Of a stretch of DNA of 64,000 nt, positions 9,720-18,010 are shown piece after piece. How positions within the stretch are numbered: the first letter of the stretch is position 1; every line of letters begins with the position of its first letter. The stretch spans positions 682,001 to 746,000 of the forward strand of contig NZ_PVEP01000001.1 of assembly GCF_002973535.1 (NCBI RefSeq). The letters are read 5' to 3'. The notes under the pieces are model-generated. The model had not been told where the DNA came from. It worked only from the letters and a program-made list of their open reading frames with translations, and searched no databases. This DNA is from Albidovulum denitrificans. Its GTDB lineage: Bacteria; Pseudomonadota; Alphaproteobacteria; Rhodobacterales; Rhodobacteraceae. Position numbers and translations under genes: made by a program.

Positions 9720-10441
9720 CCGAAACCCTCGCAGCCCTTCTCCTGGCCCATGTCTTCGCCGATTTCGTCCTTCAGACCGGCCATATTGCCGCCAACAAGC
9801 ACCGTCCGGCGGTTCTGCTTCTGCACAGCGCCATCGTGCTTCTGACCGCGCAGGCAGCACTTGGGCGGGTGGATCTTTGGGAACTGCCCGCGCTGGCCCT
9901 GCTCCATGCGGTGACCGACTGGCTGAAGGCGCGTTTCGCAGCGCCTGGGCTTGCGGCCTTTCTGGCCGATCAGGGCGTCCATCTTGCGGCACTTGCCGCG
10001 CTTTCGGCCTGGCGGCCCGATCTTTGGGCGGGCGGGCTTTGGGCCGGGCTGGAACTGACATGGCTGCCGGGGCTGATGGCCTTTGTCGCGGGGGCGATCC
10101 TTGCCACCCGCGCGGGCGGCTTCGCGGTCGGCCTTCTTATGCGGCCCTGGGCCAGCCATGACCTGCCCAAGGGGCTGACCAATGGCGGCAAGCTGATCGG
10201 CCTCCTGGAGCGCGGCCTGATCTTCGTTCTGGTCATGGTGAACCAGCCCGCCGGGATCGGCTTTCTGGTCGCCGCCAAGTCGGTCCTGCGGTTCGAGACG
10301 ACATCGAAGGATCAAAGCGCGGGCGAATATGTCATCATCGGCACGCTCGCCTCCTTCGGCTGGGCGCTGGTCATCGCCTATGCGACGCGGCTTTTGATGG
10401 CGACCCTGCCGCCGCTTGGAATCCTCGCCGCAAATCCTTAG
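9716..10441 (+). CDS. DUF3307 family membrane protein
   Basis: A 241-residue polytopic inner-membrane protein. It starts MTETLAALLLAHVFADFVLQ, the LLxAHxxADFxxQ signature of DUF3307, and carries the HAVTDWLKA block typical of the family. Several hydrophobic segments follow, including LPGLMAFVAGAILA, IGLLERGLIFVLVM and IIGTLASFGWALVIAYATRL. The conserved NGGKLIGLLER and AKSVLRFE segments are present. No biochemical role is established. Coupling to the SatD-like gene by an ATGA overlap suggests that the two work together, the soluble partner sensing or regulating and this protein acting in the membrane. Confidence 0.8.
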   Translation: MTETLAALLLAHVFADFVLQTGHIAANKHRPAVLLLHSAIVLLTAQAALGRVDLWELPALALLHAVTDWLKARFAAPGLAAFLADQGVHLAALAALSAWRPDLWAGGLWAGLELTWLPGLMAFVAGAILATRAGGFAVGLLMRPWASHDLPKGLTNGGKLIGLLERGLIFVLVMVNQPAGIGFLVAAKSVLRFETTSKDQSAGEYVIIGTLASFGWALVIAYATRLLMATLPPLGILAANP

Positions 10442-10468
10442 ATTAAGCGTCAGGTAACGGAGACAGAC

Positions 10469-10840
10469 ATGTTCGGCATTCCCGGCAAATCCCCGGTGAC
10501 GCTTACCCCCCGCGCGGTGAAGCAGATCACCCGCCTGATGGCGCGCGACCAGGCCTATGGGCTGAAGCTTGGCGTCAAGAAGGGCGGCTGCGCGGGGATG
10601 GAATACACGATGGAATTCACCGACAAGGCCGAACCGATGGATGAGGTCGTCGAACAGGACGGCGCGCGGGTGATGATCGCCCCCATGGCGCAGATGTTCC
10701 TTTTCGGGACCGAGATCGACTATGAAACCTCGCTTCTCGAAAGCGGGTTCCGGTTCAACAATCCCAATGTCTCCGAGGCCTGCGGCTGCGGGGAATCGAT
10801 CAAGTTCAAGGACATGCCAGAGGCCGGCGCGCGGGGATGA
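10469..10840 (+). CDS. A-type iron-sulfur carrier (IscA/SufA/HesB family)
   Basis: A 123-residue A-type carrier that receives and passes on Fe-S clusters. The three ligand cysteines are present: one in KKGGCAGMEY (residue 41) and the pair in SEACGCGES near residue 105. A GGAGACAGAC leader precedes the ATG. It may act with the SufT-like protein encoded about 1.4 kb upstream. It is followed with a 4-base overlap by a TfoX-domain gene, so the two are co-translated. I cannot separate IscA, SufA and ErpA subfamilies by eye. Confidence 0.88.
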   Translation: MFGIPGKSPVTLTPRAVKQITRLMARDQAYGLKLGVKKGGCAGMEYTMEFTDKAEPMDEVVEQDGARVMIAPMAQMFLFGTEIDYETSLLESGFRFNNPNVSEACGCGESIKFKDMPEAGARG

Positions 10841-11160
10841 GCGTCTCGGACGCCGACATCGCCTTTGCGCTGGACCTGTTTCGCGGGCTTGGGCCGCTCA
10901 GCCATCGCAAGATGATGGGCGGGCTGTGCCTTTACGCGGATGGCACGATCTTCGCGATCCTTCAGGCGGACGGCTCGATCTGGCTGAAAGGCGCCGGGCG
11001 GTTCGCCGAAAAGCTGACGGAAGAGGGCTGGCAACGCTGGACCTATGCGCGCGGCACGGCGAAAAAGACCGCGATGCCCTACTGGCTCTTGCCGGACGCC
11101 GCCCTTGACGATCCCGCGCTTGCCTGTTCACTGGCACGCGAAGCGTTACAAGCATTGTAA
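10837..11160 (+). CDS. TfoX/Sxy N-terminal domain protein
   Basis: A 107-residue protein consisting only of the TfoX N-terminal domain: [20 protein letters not shown], then [16 protein letters not shown], then [11 protein letters not shown] and the closing [18 protein letters not shown]. TfoX/Sxy controls competence in gammaproteobacteria, but stand-alone N-terminal domains are widespread in alphaproteobacteria without a proven role. It overlaps the IscA-like gene by ATGA and lies 11 bp before tpiA, probably in one transcript. Confidence 0.82.
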   Translation: MSVSDADIAFALDLFRGLGPLSHRKMMGGLCLYADGTIFAILQADGSIWLKGAGRFAEKLTEEGWQRWTYARGTAKKTAMPYWLLPDAALDDPALACSLAREALQAL

Positions 11161-11171
11161 GGGAGGCAGGC

Positions 11172-11915
11172 ATGCGCAAACTCGCCGCCGGAAACTGGAA
11201 GATGAACGGCACGGCAGACAGCCTGACCGAAATCGCGGCCCTTGCCGCCGCGACCGGGGGCGCCACCTGCGACATCCTGATCTGTCCGCCCGCGACGCTG
11301 ATCGCGGCAATGGCGGCGGCCGCGAAAGACACAGCCGTCATGGTCGGCGGGCAGGATTGCCATGCCAAGGCGTCGGGCGCCCATACCGGCGACATCTCTG
11401 CCGCGATGCTGAAGGATGCGGGCGCGGGCCATGTCATCCTCGGCCATTCCGAACGCCGCGCCGATCATGGCGAAACCGACGCCGATGTGCGCGCCAAGGC
11501 CGACGCGGCAGGCGCGGCGGGCCTGATCCGCGTCATCTGCGTGGGTGAGACGGAGGCCGAGCGCGACGCAGGCACGACACTGAAGATCATCGGCCGTCAG
11601 CTTGCCGGGTCGGTCCCCGATGGCGCAGGCGCCGCCGATACCGTGATTGCGTATGAGCCGGTCTGGGCCATCGGCACCGGCCGCACGCCGACACTCAACC
11701 AAATCGCCGAAGTGCATGATTTCATGCGGCAAACGCTGACCGACCGTTTCGGGGCAAAGGCCAAGGACATGCGGCTGCTTTACGGCGGCTCGGTCAAGCC
11801 CTCGAACGCGGGGGAGATCTTCGCGACCTCCAATGTCGATGGCGCGCTGGTGGGCGGCGCCTCTCTCAAGGCCGCGGATTTCAGCCAGATCGTGACGGCG
11901 CTGTCGGCCGCCTGA
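11172..11915 (+). CDS. tpiA: Triose-phosphate isomerase
   Basis: A 247-residue TIM barrel interconverting dihydroxyacetone phosphate and glyceraldehyde 3-phosphate. Catalytic residues are visible: Lys10 in GNWKMN, His near residue 91 in ILGHSERR, Glu near residue 162 in [13 protein letters not shown]. The phosphate-binding loop is [12 protein letters not shown] and the C-terminus is [21 protein letters not shown] lies 7 bp before the ATG. Length is normal. A GC hairpin without a T-run follows at 11924-11945. Confidence 0.98.
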   Translation: MRKLAAGNWKMNGTADSLTEIAALAAATGGATCDILICPPATLIAAMAAAAKDTAVMVGGQDCHAKASGAHTGDISAAMLKDAGAGHVILGHSERRADHGETDADVRAKADAAGAAGLIRVICVGETEAERDAGTTLKIIGRQLAGSVPDGAGAADTVIAYEPVWAIGTGRTPTLNQIAEVHDFMRQTLTDRFGAKAKDMRLLYGGSVKPSNAGEIFATSNVDGALVGGASLKAADFSQIVTALSAA

Positions 11916-11923
11916 GGCCAGCC

Positions 11924-11945
11924 GCGACATCCCGGTGTCGCGGAC
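11924..11945 (+). terminator. GC hairpin after tpiA (weak terminator)
   Basis: Stem CCGCGACA/TGTCGCGG with a six-base loop, 8 bp after the tpiA stop. No T-run follows, so it may stabilise the 3' end rather than terminate. Confidence 0.4.
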
Positions 11946-12008
11946 GGGCCTGCACCCGCCCCCGGTCCGGGTGAAGCTTCAAGGGTCAAGAACCGGACCC
12001 GGACGCGC

Positions 12009-12923
12009 GTGACCCTTCGCATCGACCCAGCCCCGCCGCCTTCGGGCATGCTGGCGGCCAACCTGATCTGCATGGCCTCCATGCTGATCTGGGCGCTTGC
12101 CTTTCCGGCGGCGGATCTTTTGCTGAAGTCGATCGCGCCGCTGCCGCTTGCCGCGCTCAGGATGGTGCTGGCCACGGCGTTCCTGCTGCCGCTCTGGGCG
12201 CGGCAGGACGGCCTCGCCACGCTCTGCGGCGCGCCCTGGCGCAAGGGGCTTTTCGTCGGCGGCATCGGCTTTGGCATCGGCGCCTATCTGCTGTTGTTCG
12301 CTCAAAGCCGGACCGACGCGGTCACCGTCGCGATCATCGCCGCCACCATGCCGGTCGTCGGCATCCTGCTGGAGCGGGTCCACAGCCGCCGCCCGATGCG
12401 CGCCCGGCTGATCGTCGGGCTGGCGCTCAGCCTTGTCGGCGGGATGTATGCCTATTTCTCGCAGATCGGGGCCTTCACCGTGGGCCTTGGCGCGGTGGCG
12501 GCCTTTACCTCGGTCGCGATCTTCTCCTGGGGGTCGCAGCGCACCGTCGTCGATTTCCCGCAACTGTCCAACCTCGGGCGGACGACGATCACCTGCGCCG
12601 GGGCGGCGGGGGTGCTTTTGCTGACATGGGCGATCAGCGCGGCCAGCGGCGCCGCGCCGACCGACTGGTCGCGGATCGGCCTGGCCGAGATCGGCGCACT
12701 GGCGATCTACGGCTTCGGCTCGCTGGCCATTTCGCAGCTTCTCTGGCTCGTCGGGGTCGAACGGCTGGGCCTTGGCGTGGCCAGCATGCATATCAACGCG
12801 GCCCCCTTCTATGTGATGATCTTCGCGGTCATGGCGGGCGGGCCGTGGAACTGGGCGCAGGCGACGGGCGCCACGATCGTGATCCTGGGCGTGCTGATCG
12901 CGCAGGGGCGGTTCAGGGCTTGA
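12009..12923 (+). CDS. EamA/DMT-superfamily transporter
   Basis: A 304-residue inner-membrane protein with about ten hydrophobic segments arranged as two EamA repeats: MLAANLICMASMLIWALAFP through LAATFLLPLW in the first, and SLAISQLLWLVGVERLGLGV through GATIVILGVLIA in the second. The family exports metabolites or amino acids. The GTG at 12009 is the first start in frame; the ATG at 12048 (MLAANL) begins exactly at the first membrane span and is a credible alternative. It sits 93 bp after tpiA and 32 bp before the P450 gene. Substrate unknown. Confidence 0.85.
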   Translation: MTLRIDPAPPPSGMLAANLICMASMLIWALAFPAADLLLKSIAPLPLAALRMVLATAFLLPLWARQDGLATLCGAPWRKGLFVGGIGFGIGAYLLLFAQSRTDAVTVAIIAATMPVVGILLERVHSRRPMRARLIVGLALSLVGGMYAYFSQIGAFTVGLGAVAAFTSVAIFSWGSQRTVVDFPQLSNLGRTTITCAGAAGVLLLTWAISAASGAAPTDWSRIGLAEIGALAIYGFGSLAISQLLWLVGVERLGLGVASMHINAAPFYVMIFAVMAGGPWNWAQATGATIVILGVLIAQGRFRA

Positions 12924-12955
12924 AACTCCGCCCGCGCCGGGATCAACCTTGCGCC

Positions 12956-14146
12956 ATGACCCTGCCCGTCCTGACCCAACCCCCGACCGATCCCGGTTTC
13001 GTCCAGAACCCCTACCCGTTCTACGAACGCGCCCGCGCCGCCGGGCCGTTCTTCGAATGGGCGGACTACGGGCTGATCTGCACCCCCTCGGCCGCCACCG
13101 TCAGCGCCGTCCTGAAGGACCGCCGTCTGGGGCGCGAGGTCCCGGCAGAGCTGCAATCGCCCGTCCCCGCCCACCTCGCCCCCTTCTACGCGGTCGAGGC
13201 GCATTCGATGCTGGAGCTTGAGCCGCCCCGCCACACCCGGCTGCGGTCTCTGGTGCTGCGCGCCTTCACCTCACGCCGGATCGCGGCGCTGGCGCCCGAA
13301 ATCGCGGCGCTGAGCCATGCATTGATCGACACCTTCCCGGCGGGGGAGTTTGACCTTCTGACCCGTTTCGCGCAAAGGCTGCCGGTCATCATCATCGCCC
13401 GGATGCTCGGCGTGCCGGAGGACCGCGCCGATGACCTTCTCGCCTGGTCGAACGCCATGGTCGGCATGTATCAGGCCCGCCGCACCCGCGCGACCGAGGA
13501 TGCCGCCGTCGCCGCGACGGAAGCCTTCGTGGCCTTCCTGCGCGACCATGTCGAGGACCGCCGCAAAACGCCCGGCGACGACCTCATCACCCACCTGATC
13601 GCCGCCGAAAGCGAGGGGGAGAAGCTGTCGACGGATGAGCTGATCACCACCTGCATCCTGCTACTGAACGCCGGGCATGAGGCGACGGTCCACACGCTCG
13701 GCAACGGCATCAAGGCGCTTCTGGAACAGGGCTACGGCGCCGAGGTCCTGCCCCCCGACCGCGTCGAGGCAACGGTGGAGGAAGTCTTTCGCCACGACCC
13801 GGCGCTGCATCTTTTCACCCGCTGGGTCTATGAGGATGTCGAATTTTCCGGCCGGACCTTCCGGCGCGGCGACCGGATCGGCTGCCTTCTGGCCGCCGCC
13901 AACCGTGACCCGCAGCTTTGGGACGATCCCGCCCGCTTCGACCCGCGCCGCCCGGTCCGGCCCAACCTGACCTTCGGCGGCGGCCTGCATTTCTGCGTCG
14001 GCGCGCCGCTCGCGCGGCTGGAACTGCAAACGGCGCTCCCGATCCTCTTCGACCGCCTGCCCGGCCTCACGCTCACCGAACCGCCGCGCTACGCCGACCT
14101 TTACCACTTCCACGGCCTCGAACGCCTGATGGTTAGGGCCGCATGA
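12956..14146 (+). CDS. Cytochrome P450
   Basis: A 396-residue soluble bacterial P450 monooxygenase. The heme-ligand loop is FGGGLHFCVGAPLARLE near residue 344, the I-helix oxygen-binding segment is LLLNAGHEATVHTLGNG, the ExxR pair sits in VEEVFRHDP, and HSMLELEPPRHTRLRSLVLR is the conserved C-helix block. No ferredoxin or ferredoxin reductase gene is adjacent; the reductase at 18011-18838 is 4 kb away in another operon. The ATG at 12956 has no strong ribosome site. Substrate unknown; fatty-acid or terpenoid hydroxylation are family-level possibilities only. Confidence 0.95.
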   Translation: MTLPVLTQPPTDPGFVQNPYPFYERARAAGPFFEWADYGLICTPSAATVSAVLKDRRLGREVPAELQSPVPAHLAPFYAVEAHSMLELEPPRHTRLRSLVLRAFTSRRIAALAPEIAALSHALIDTFPAGEFDLLTRFAQRLPVIIIARMLGVPEDRADDLLAWSNAMVGMYQARRTRATEDAAVAATEAFVAFLRDHVEDRRKTPGDDLITHLIAAESEGEKLSTDELITTCILLLNAGHEATVHTLGNGIKALLEQGYGAEVLPPDRVEATVEEVFRHDPALHLFTRWVYEDVEFSGRTFRRGDRIGCLLAAANRDPQLWDDPARFDPRRPVRPNLTFGGGLHFCVGAPLARLELQTALPILFDRLPGLTLTEPPRYADLYHFHGLERLMVRAA

Positions 14147-14237
14147 CCTCTTTCATCTTGCCCCAGTACCTCGGGGTCGTCCATTGGTGCGCCATTGGTT
14201 CAAGGCCAATGGACGACGGGCAGCGCCCCGGCCGCCG

Positions 14238-14699
14238 TCACACCGGCAGGACGGTCGTCGACTTGATCTCTTCCATGCTCAAAAGCGCCGTCACGTTATA
14301 GATCCTGACCTCGGAGATCAGCGCCTGATAGAACGTGTCATAGGCCCGCGCGTTCTGCACCCGCACCTTCAGGATATAGTCGATATCCCCGGCCAGCCGG
14401 TGCGCTTCCAGCACCTCGGGCCGGTTTCTGAGCGTTTCCAGGAACTTGCGCTGCCAGTCCGCCTCGTGCTCGCTGGTGCGGATCAGGACAAAGAAACAGG
14501 CCTCAAGCCCAAGCGCGTCGGGGTCCAGAATCACCGTCTGGCGGCCGATCACGCCGGCCTCCTTCAGCTTGCGGATACGGTTCCAGACCGGGGTCTTCGA
14601 CGACCCCACCTTGCGCGCGATATCGTCAAGCGACTGGCCCGCATCCTCCTGCAACTGGGCAAGGATTTTCCGATCCATCTCATCTAGCCGGACTGACAT
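14238..14699 (-). CDS. Lrp/AsnC family transcriptional regulator
   Basis: A 153-residue regulator. The N-terminal winged helix-turn-helix is LDEMDRKILAQLQEDAGQSL followed by DDIARKVGSSKTPVWNRIRKL. The C-terminal ligand-binding RAM domain spans residues about 70-150 (ACFFVLIRTSEHEADW, VLEAHRLAGDIDYILKVRV). AAAGGAAAC precedes the ATG at 14699; the upstream in-frame ATG lacks support. It is divergent from the sulfite-reduction operon across 145 bp, so control of that operon by this protein is likely, possibly with a sulfur amino acid as ligand. That is inference from position. Confidence 0.9.
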   Translation of the reverse strand: MSVRLDEMDRKILAQLQEDAGQSLDDIARKVGSSKTPVWNRIRKLKEAGVIGRQTVILDPDALGLEACFFVLIRTSEHEADWQRKFLETLRNRPEVLEAHRLAGDIDYILKVRVQNARAYDTFYQALISEVRIYNVTALLSMEEIKSTTVLPV

Positions 14700-14844
14700 T
14701 CGCAGTTTCCTTTCGAATTGGAACAGGGGTTCCGCCGCCCGCCATATGAAGAACAATTTTCCTTATCTGCAAGGGTATATAGCGCATACGGGGGAAAATT
14801 TCCTATATTGAGGCCAGAAAATCGCCCTGCCGAAGGAAACCGCC
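14700..14844. promoter_or_regulatory. Divergent control region between the Lrp regulator and the sulfite-reduction operon
   Basis: An AT-rich intergenic region in GC-rich surroundings. It holds GAACAATTTTCC at 14751-14762 and the near-palindrome GGAAAATTTCC at 14793-14803, about 42 bp apart, both resembling the A/T-centred sites bound by Lrp/AsnC proteins. A TATATT at 14804-14809 could be the -10 element for the operon, in which case the second site would overlap the promoter. Confidence 0.5.
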
Positions 14845-15150
14845 ATGGCCCGCGCCTTTACCCCCAAGGTCGTCACCGCGAATGCGCTGGTCGAGGGCGA
14901 CGTCGTCTACCTGACCGCCGACGACCGCTGGACCCGCGATCATGCCGAGGCAGAGTTCCTTGAGGATGAGGCCCACGCGCAGCTGCGCCTTCTCAAGGCC
15001 GATCACCAGCGCGACCGCGTCGTCGGCGCCTATCTGGCCGAGGCGCGCATGGGCGTGACCGGCCCCGAACCGATCCACTTCCGCGAGGTGTTCCGCACCC
15101 GTGGCCCCTCGAATTACCCGCACGGCAAGCAGGAGGCCGGCAATGTATAA
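14845..15150 (+). CDS. DUF2849 domain protein of the sulfite-reduction operon
   Basis: A 101-residue protein (ARAFTPKVVTANALVEGDVV then YLTADDRWT) of the DUF2849 family, which in alphaproteobacteria lies next to the sulfite/nitrite reductase hemoprotein. Its role is not established; a part in siroheme handling or reductase assembly is often supposed from context. AAGGAAA precedes the ATG. Its last codons overlap the reductase start by 8 bases. In related genomes a siroheme synthase gene commonly precedes this one; here the Lrp regulator does. Confidence 0.85.
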   Translation: MARAFTPKVVTANALVEGDVVYLTADDRWTRDHAEAEFLEDEAHAQLRLLKADHQRDRVVGAYLAEARMGVTGPEPIHFREVFRTRGPSNYPHGKQEAGNV

Positions 15151-16813
15151 CTACACCGACTTCGACACCGCCTATGTCGCCAGCCGCAACGCCCAGTTCC
15201 GCGCCCAGGTGGAACGCCGCATCTCCGGCGCGCTGACCGAGGACGAATTCCGTCCCCTGCGCCTGATGAACGGGCTTTACCTTCAGCTTCACGCCTACAT
15301 GCTGCGCGTGGCGATCCCCTATGGCACGCTGCGCTCGGACCAGATGCGGCAACTGGCGATGATCGCCGACCGCTGGGACAAGGGCTATGGCCATTTCACC
15401 ACGCGGCAGAACATCCAGTACAACTGGCCGAAGCTTTCCGACGTGCCCGACATCCTCGAAGCGCTGGCGGCGGTGCAGATGCACTCCATCCAGACCTCCG
15501 GCAACACGATCCGCAACGTGACCGCCGATCATTTCGCCGGTGCCGCCGCCGATGAGATCGAGGACCCGCGCCCCACGGCCGAGCTGATCCGCCAATGGTC
15601 CACCGACCACCCGGAGTTTCAGTTCCTGCCGCGCAAGTTCAAGATCGGCGTCTCCGGCGCACCGCATGACCGCGCGGTCACCAAATCGCATGACATCGGC
15701 ATCCGCATCGTGCGCGGCGGCGGCGGCCAGACGGGGTATGAAATCCTTGTCGGCGGCGGGCTTGGCCGCACGCCGATGGTCGGCCAGGTCATCAGGCCGT
15801 TCCTGAAGAAGGCCGATCTGCTGCCCTATCTTGAGGCGATCGTGTCGACCTACAACCTGATGGGACGGCGCGACAACAAGTTCAAGGCGCGTATCAAGAT
15901 CACCGTTTTCGAGAACGGGATGGAGAAATTCCGCGACGCGGTCGATGCACGTTTCGAACAAATCAAGCGGGAATGGACCGGGGTTGATGCCGATCTTATT
16001 GCACATATCGAACAATCCTTCACCCCGCCCGCCTTCCGCAACGCGCCCGAGGACGGCTATGAGACGGCCCGCAAGGCCGACCCGGTCTTCCGGTCCTGGA
16101 CCGATACCAACCTGACCGGACACCGCCAGCCGGGCTATGCGATCGTCACCGTCTCGCTCAAGGCGCACGGGGCGACGCCGGGGGATGCGACCTCGGCCCA
16201 GATGCGGCTTCTGGCCGATCTGGCGGACCGCTACGGCCATGGCGAATTGCGCATCAGCCACGAACAGAACGTCGTGCTGCCGCATGTCCACAAATCCGAC
16301 CTCTGGGCGCTGCATGCGGCGCTGAAGGCGCAAGGTCTCGCCACCGCCAATATCGGCCTGACCTCGGACATCATCGCCTGCCCCGGCATGGATTACTGCA
16401 CACTGGCCACCGCGCGTTCGATCCCCGTCGCGCAGGAAATCGCGACGCATTTCCAGGCGCTGGGGCTTGAGGAAGAGATCGGCGCACTGAAGATCAAGAT
16501 CTCCGGCTGCATCAACGCCTGCGGGCATCACCATGTCGGCCATATCGGTATCCTCGGCCTCGACCGCGCGGGGGTGGAGAACTACCAGATCACGCTTGGC
16601 GGCGATCACCGGGAAAACATGACGCTGGGCGAACGCACCGGGCCGGGCTTTGCCTATGACGAGATCGTCCCGGCCATCGAACGCCTTCTGCGCGCCTATC
16701 TCGCCCTGCGCGACAGCCGGGAGGAAACCTTCCTCGACGCCTACCGGCGGCTGGGCGATGCCCCGTTCAAGGCCGCGCTCTACCCCGCCGAGGCCGCCCG
16801 CGATGCTGCTTGA
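15143..16813 (+). CDS. cysI: Nitrite/sulfite reductase hemoprotein (CysI type)
   Basis: A 556-residue siroheme/4Fe-4S reductase that takes sulfite to sulfide. The N-terminal ferredoxin-like half-domain carries DKGYGHFTTRQNIQYNWPKL, and the cluster/siroheme cysteines are in IIACPGMDYCTLA (Cx5C) and SGCINACGHHHVG (Cx3C). The start at 15143 has a near-perfect AGGAGG six bases upstream, embedded in the DUF2849 gene. The 3' end overlaps cysH by 11 bases. Operon context with cysH makes sulfite, not nitrite, the likely substrate. Confidence 0.93.
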   Translation: MYNYTDFDTAYVASRNAQFRAQVERRISGALTEDEFRPLRLMNGLYLQLHAYMLRVAIPYGTLRSDQMRQLAMIADRWDKGYGHFTTRQNIQYNWPKLSDVPDILEALAAVQMHSIQTSGNTIRNVTADHFAGAAADEIEDPRPTAELIRQWSTDHPEFQFLPRKFKIGVSGAPHDRAVTKSHDIGIRIVRGGGGQTGYEILVGGGLGRTPMVGQVIRPFLKKADLLPYLEAIVSTYNLMGRRDNKFKARIKITVFENGMEKFRDAVDARFEQIKREWTGVDADLIAHIEQSFTPPAFRNAPEDGYETARKADPVFRSWTDTNLTGHRQPGYAIVTVSLKAHGATPGDATSAQMRLLADLADRYGHGELRISHEQNVVLPHVHKSDLWALHAALKAQGLATANIGLTSDIIACPGMDYCTLATARSIPVAQEIATHFQALGLEEEIGALKIKISGCINACGHHHVGHIGILGLDRAGVENYQITLGGDHRENMTLGERTGPGFAYDEIVPAIERLLRAYLALRDSREETFLDAYRRLGDAPFKAALYPAEAARDAA

Positions 16814-17570
16814 AACACCAAGGATCACGCTGGACGACCGGGTCCGCGCGCTGAACGAAAGCTATCGTCACCATTCGGCGACGGCGGTTCTGGAACGCGC
16901 GCTGCATGACCCGGATGTCGGCAATCTGGCGCTCGTCTCCTCCTTCGGGGCGGAATCGGTGGTGTTGCTGCACCTCGTCTCGGTCGTAGCGCCGGGAACG
17001 CCGGTGATCTTCATCGACACCCAGATGCTGTTCCCCGAAACGCTGGAATATCAGCGTGAGCTGGCCGAAAAGCTGAACCTGACCGACCTGCGCACCATCC
17101 GCGCCGACCGCCGGGATACCGACTTCGAGGACCCGGACGGCACGCTGCACCAGTTCAACACCGACGCCTGCTGCGCGCTGCGCAAGGTGGTGCCGCTGGA
17201 ACGCGCGCTGAAGGGGTTCGACGGCTGGATCACCGGGCGCAAGCGCTATCAGGCCGGAACCCGCGCCGCGCTGGAGTTCTTCGAGAATGAGGAGAACAAG
17301 CGCCTGAAGGTGAACCCGCTGGCCCATTGGGGCCGCGAGGACATCGAGGAGTATATGGTCAACAACCGCCTGCCGCGTCACCCTCTGGTCGCCAGAGGTT
17401 ACCCCTCGATCGGCTGCGCGCCCTGCACAAGCCCTGTGAAGGAAGGTGAAGATCCCCGCGCAGGCCGTTGGCGGGGAAGCAAAAAAAAGGAATGCGGCAT
17501 CCACTTCGCGGGCGGCAAGGTGGTGCGCGGCCCGATCCAGGACGACAAGACGAAGGAGAACGCGGCATGA
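16803..17570 (+). CDS. cysH: Phosphoadenylyl/adenylyl-sulfate reductase (APS-type CysH)
   Basis: A 255-residue thioredoxin-dependent reductase releasing sulfite from APS or PAPS. The N-terminal ATP-pyrophosphatase-like fold has SSFGAESVVLLHLV and the PRHPLVARGYPSIGC segment. It carries the CC pair (TDACCALRKVVPLERAL) and CxxC (IGCAPCTSPV) that bind a 4Fe-4S cluster, so it belongs to the APS reductase subtype, and the C-terminal catalytic cysteine in KKECGIH. The start at 16803 lies inside the end of cysI. A KKKK-encoding A-run occurs near 17480. The stop overlaps the DUF934 start by 4 bases. Confidence 0.94.
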   Translation: MLLETPRITLDDRVRALNESYRHHSATAVLERALHDPDVGNLALVSSFGAESVVLLHLVSVVAPGTPVIFIDTQMLFPETLEYQRELAEKLNLTDLRTIRADRRDTDFEDPDGTLHQFNTDACCALRKVVPLERALKGFDGWITGRKRYQAGTRAALEFFENEENKRLKVNPLAHWGREDIEEYMVNNRLPRHPLVARGYPSIGCAPCTSPVKEGEDPRAGRWRGSKKKECGIHFAGGKVVRGPIQDDKTKENAA

Positions 17571-17941
17571 GCGTGATCGTGCGCGACGACGGCTTTCATG
17601 CCGAGGATTACCATGGCGCCGCGGTGCTGGAAATTGCCCAGGACACCATGCCCGATGCGCTGCCGCAAAGCTTCGACGGGGTGGACCTGATCTGCGTGGC
17701 CTTCCCGTCTTTCGCGGACGGGCGCGGCTTCACGCTGGCCAGACACCTGCGCGGCCTTGGCTATACCGGGCGGCTGCGCGCGAAGGGCAAGGTCATCTCC
17801 GACCAATACGCCATGGCGCGGCGGTCGGGCTTCGATGAGGTCGAAATCCCCGACGACATCGCCGCGCGCCAGCCCGCCGGAGAGTGGATCTTCCGCGCCG
17901 ACTGGCGCGACCACGACTATCGGTCGCGGCTTCGCGCCTGA
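17567..17941 (+). CDS. DUF934 domain protein
   Basis: A 124-residue protein of the DUF934 family, a standard companion of CysH and CysI in proteobacteria. Visible are the GVDLICVAFPSFADGRGFTL block, LARHLRGLGYTGRLRAKGKV and the SDQYAMARRSGFDEVEIPDD block. It is thought to act in sulfite reduction, perhaps as an oxidoreductase accessory, but is not biochemically assigned. AAGGAG lies upstream of the ATG, which overlaps the cysH stop (ATGA). It ends the tightly packed part of the operon. Confidence 0.88.
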   Translation: MSVIVRDDGFHAEDYHGAAVLEIAQDTMPDALPQSFDGVDLICVAFPSFADGRGFTLARHLRGLGYTGRLRAKGKVISDQYAMARRSGFDEVEIPDDIAARQPAGEWIFRADWRDHDYRSRLRA

Positions 17942-18010
17942 TCGCGGGGGTTTTCCCCATTCCAAAACCTGAATAGAAGGGGGGCGGGCAAAGCGCGCCC
18001 GAGTAGAGAT

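Noticed and set aside
14993-16828. A 611-codon minus-strand frame
   Set aside because: It is antisense to cysI, which has clear siroheme and 4Fe-4S motifs.
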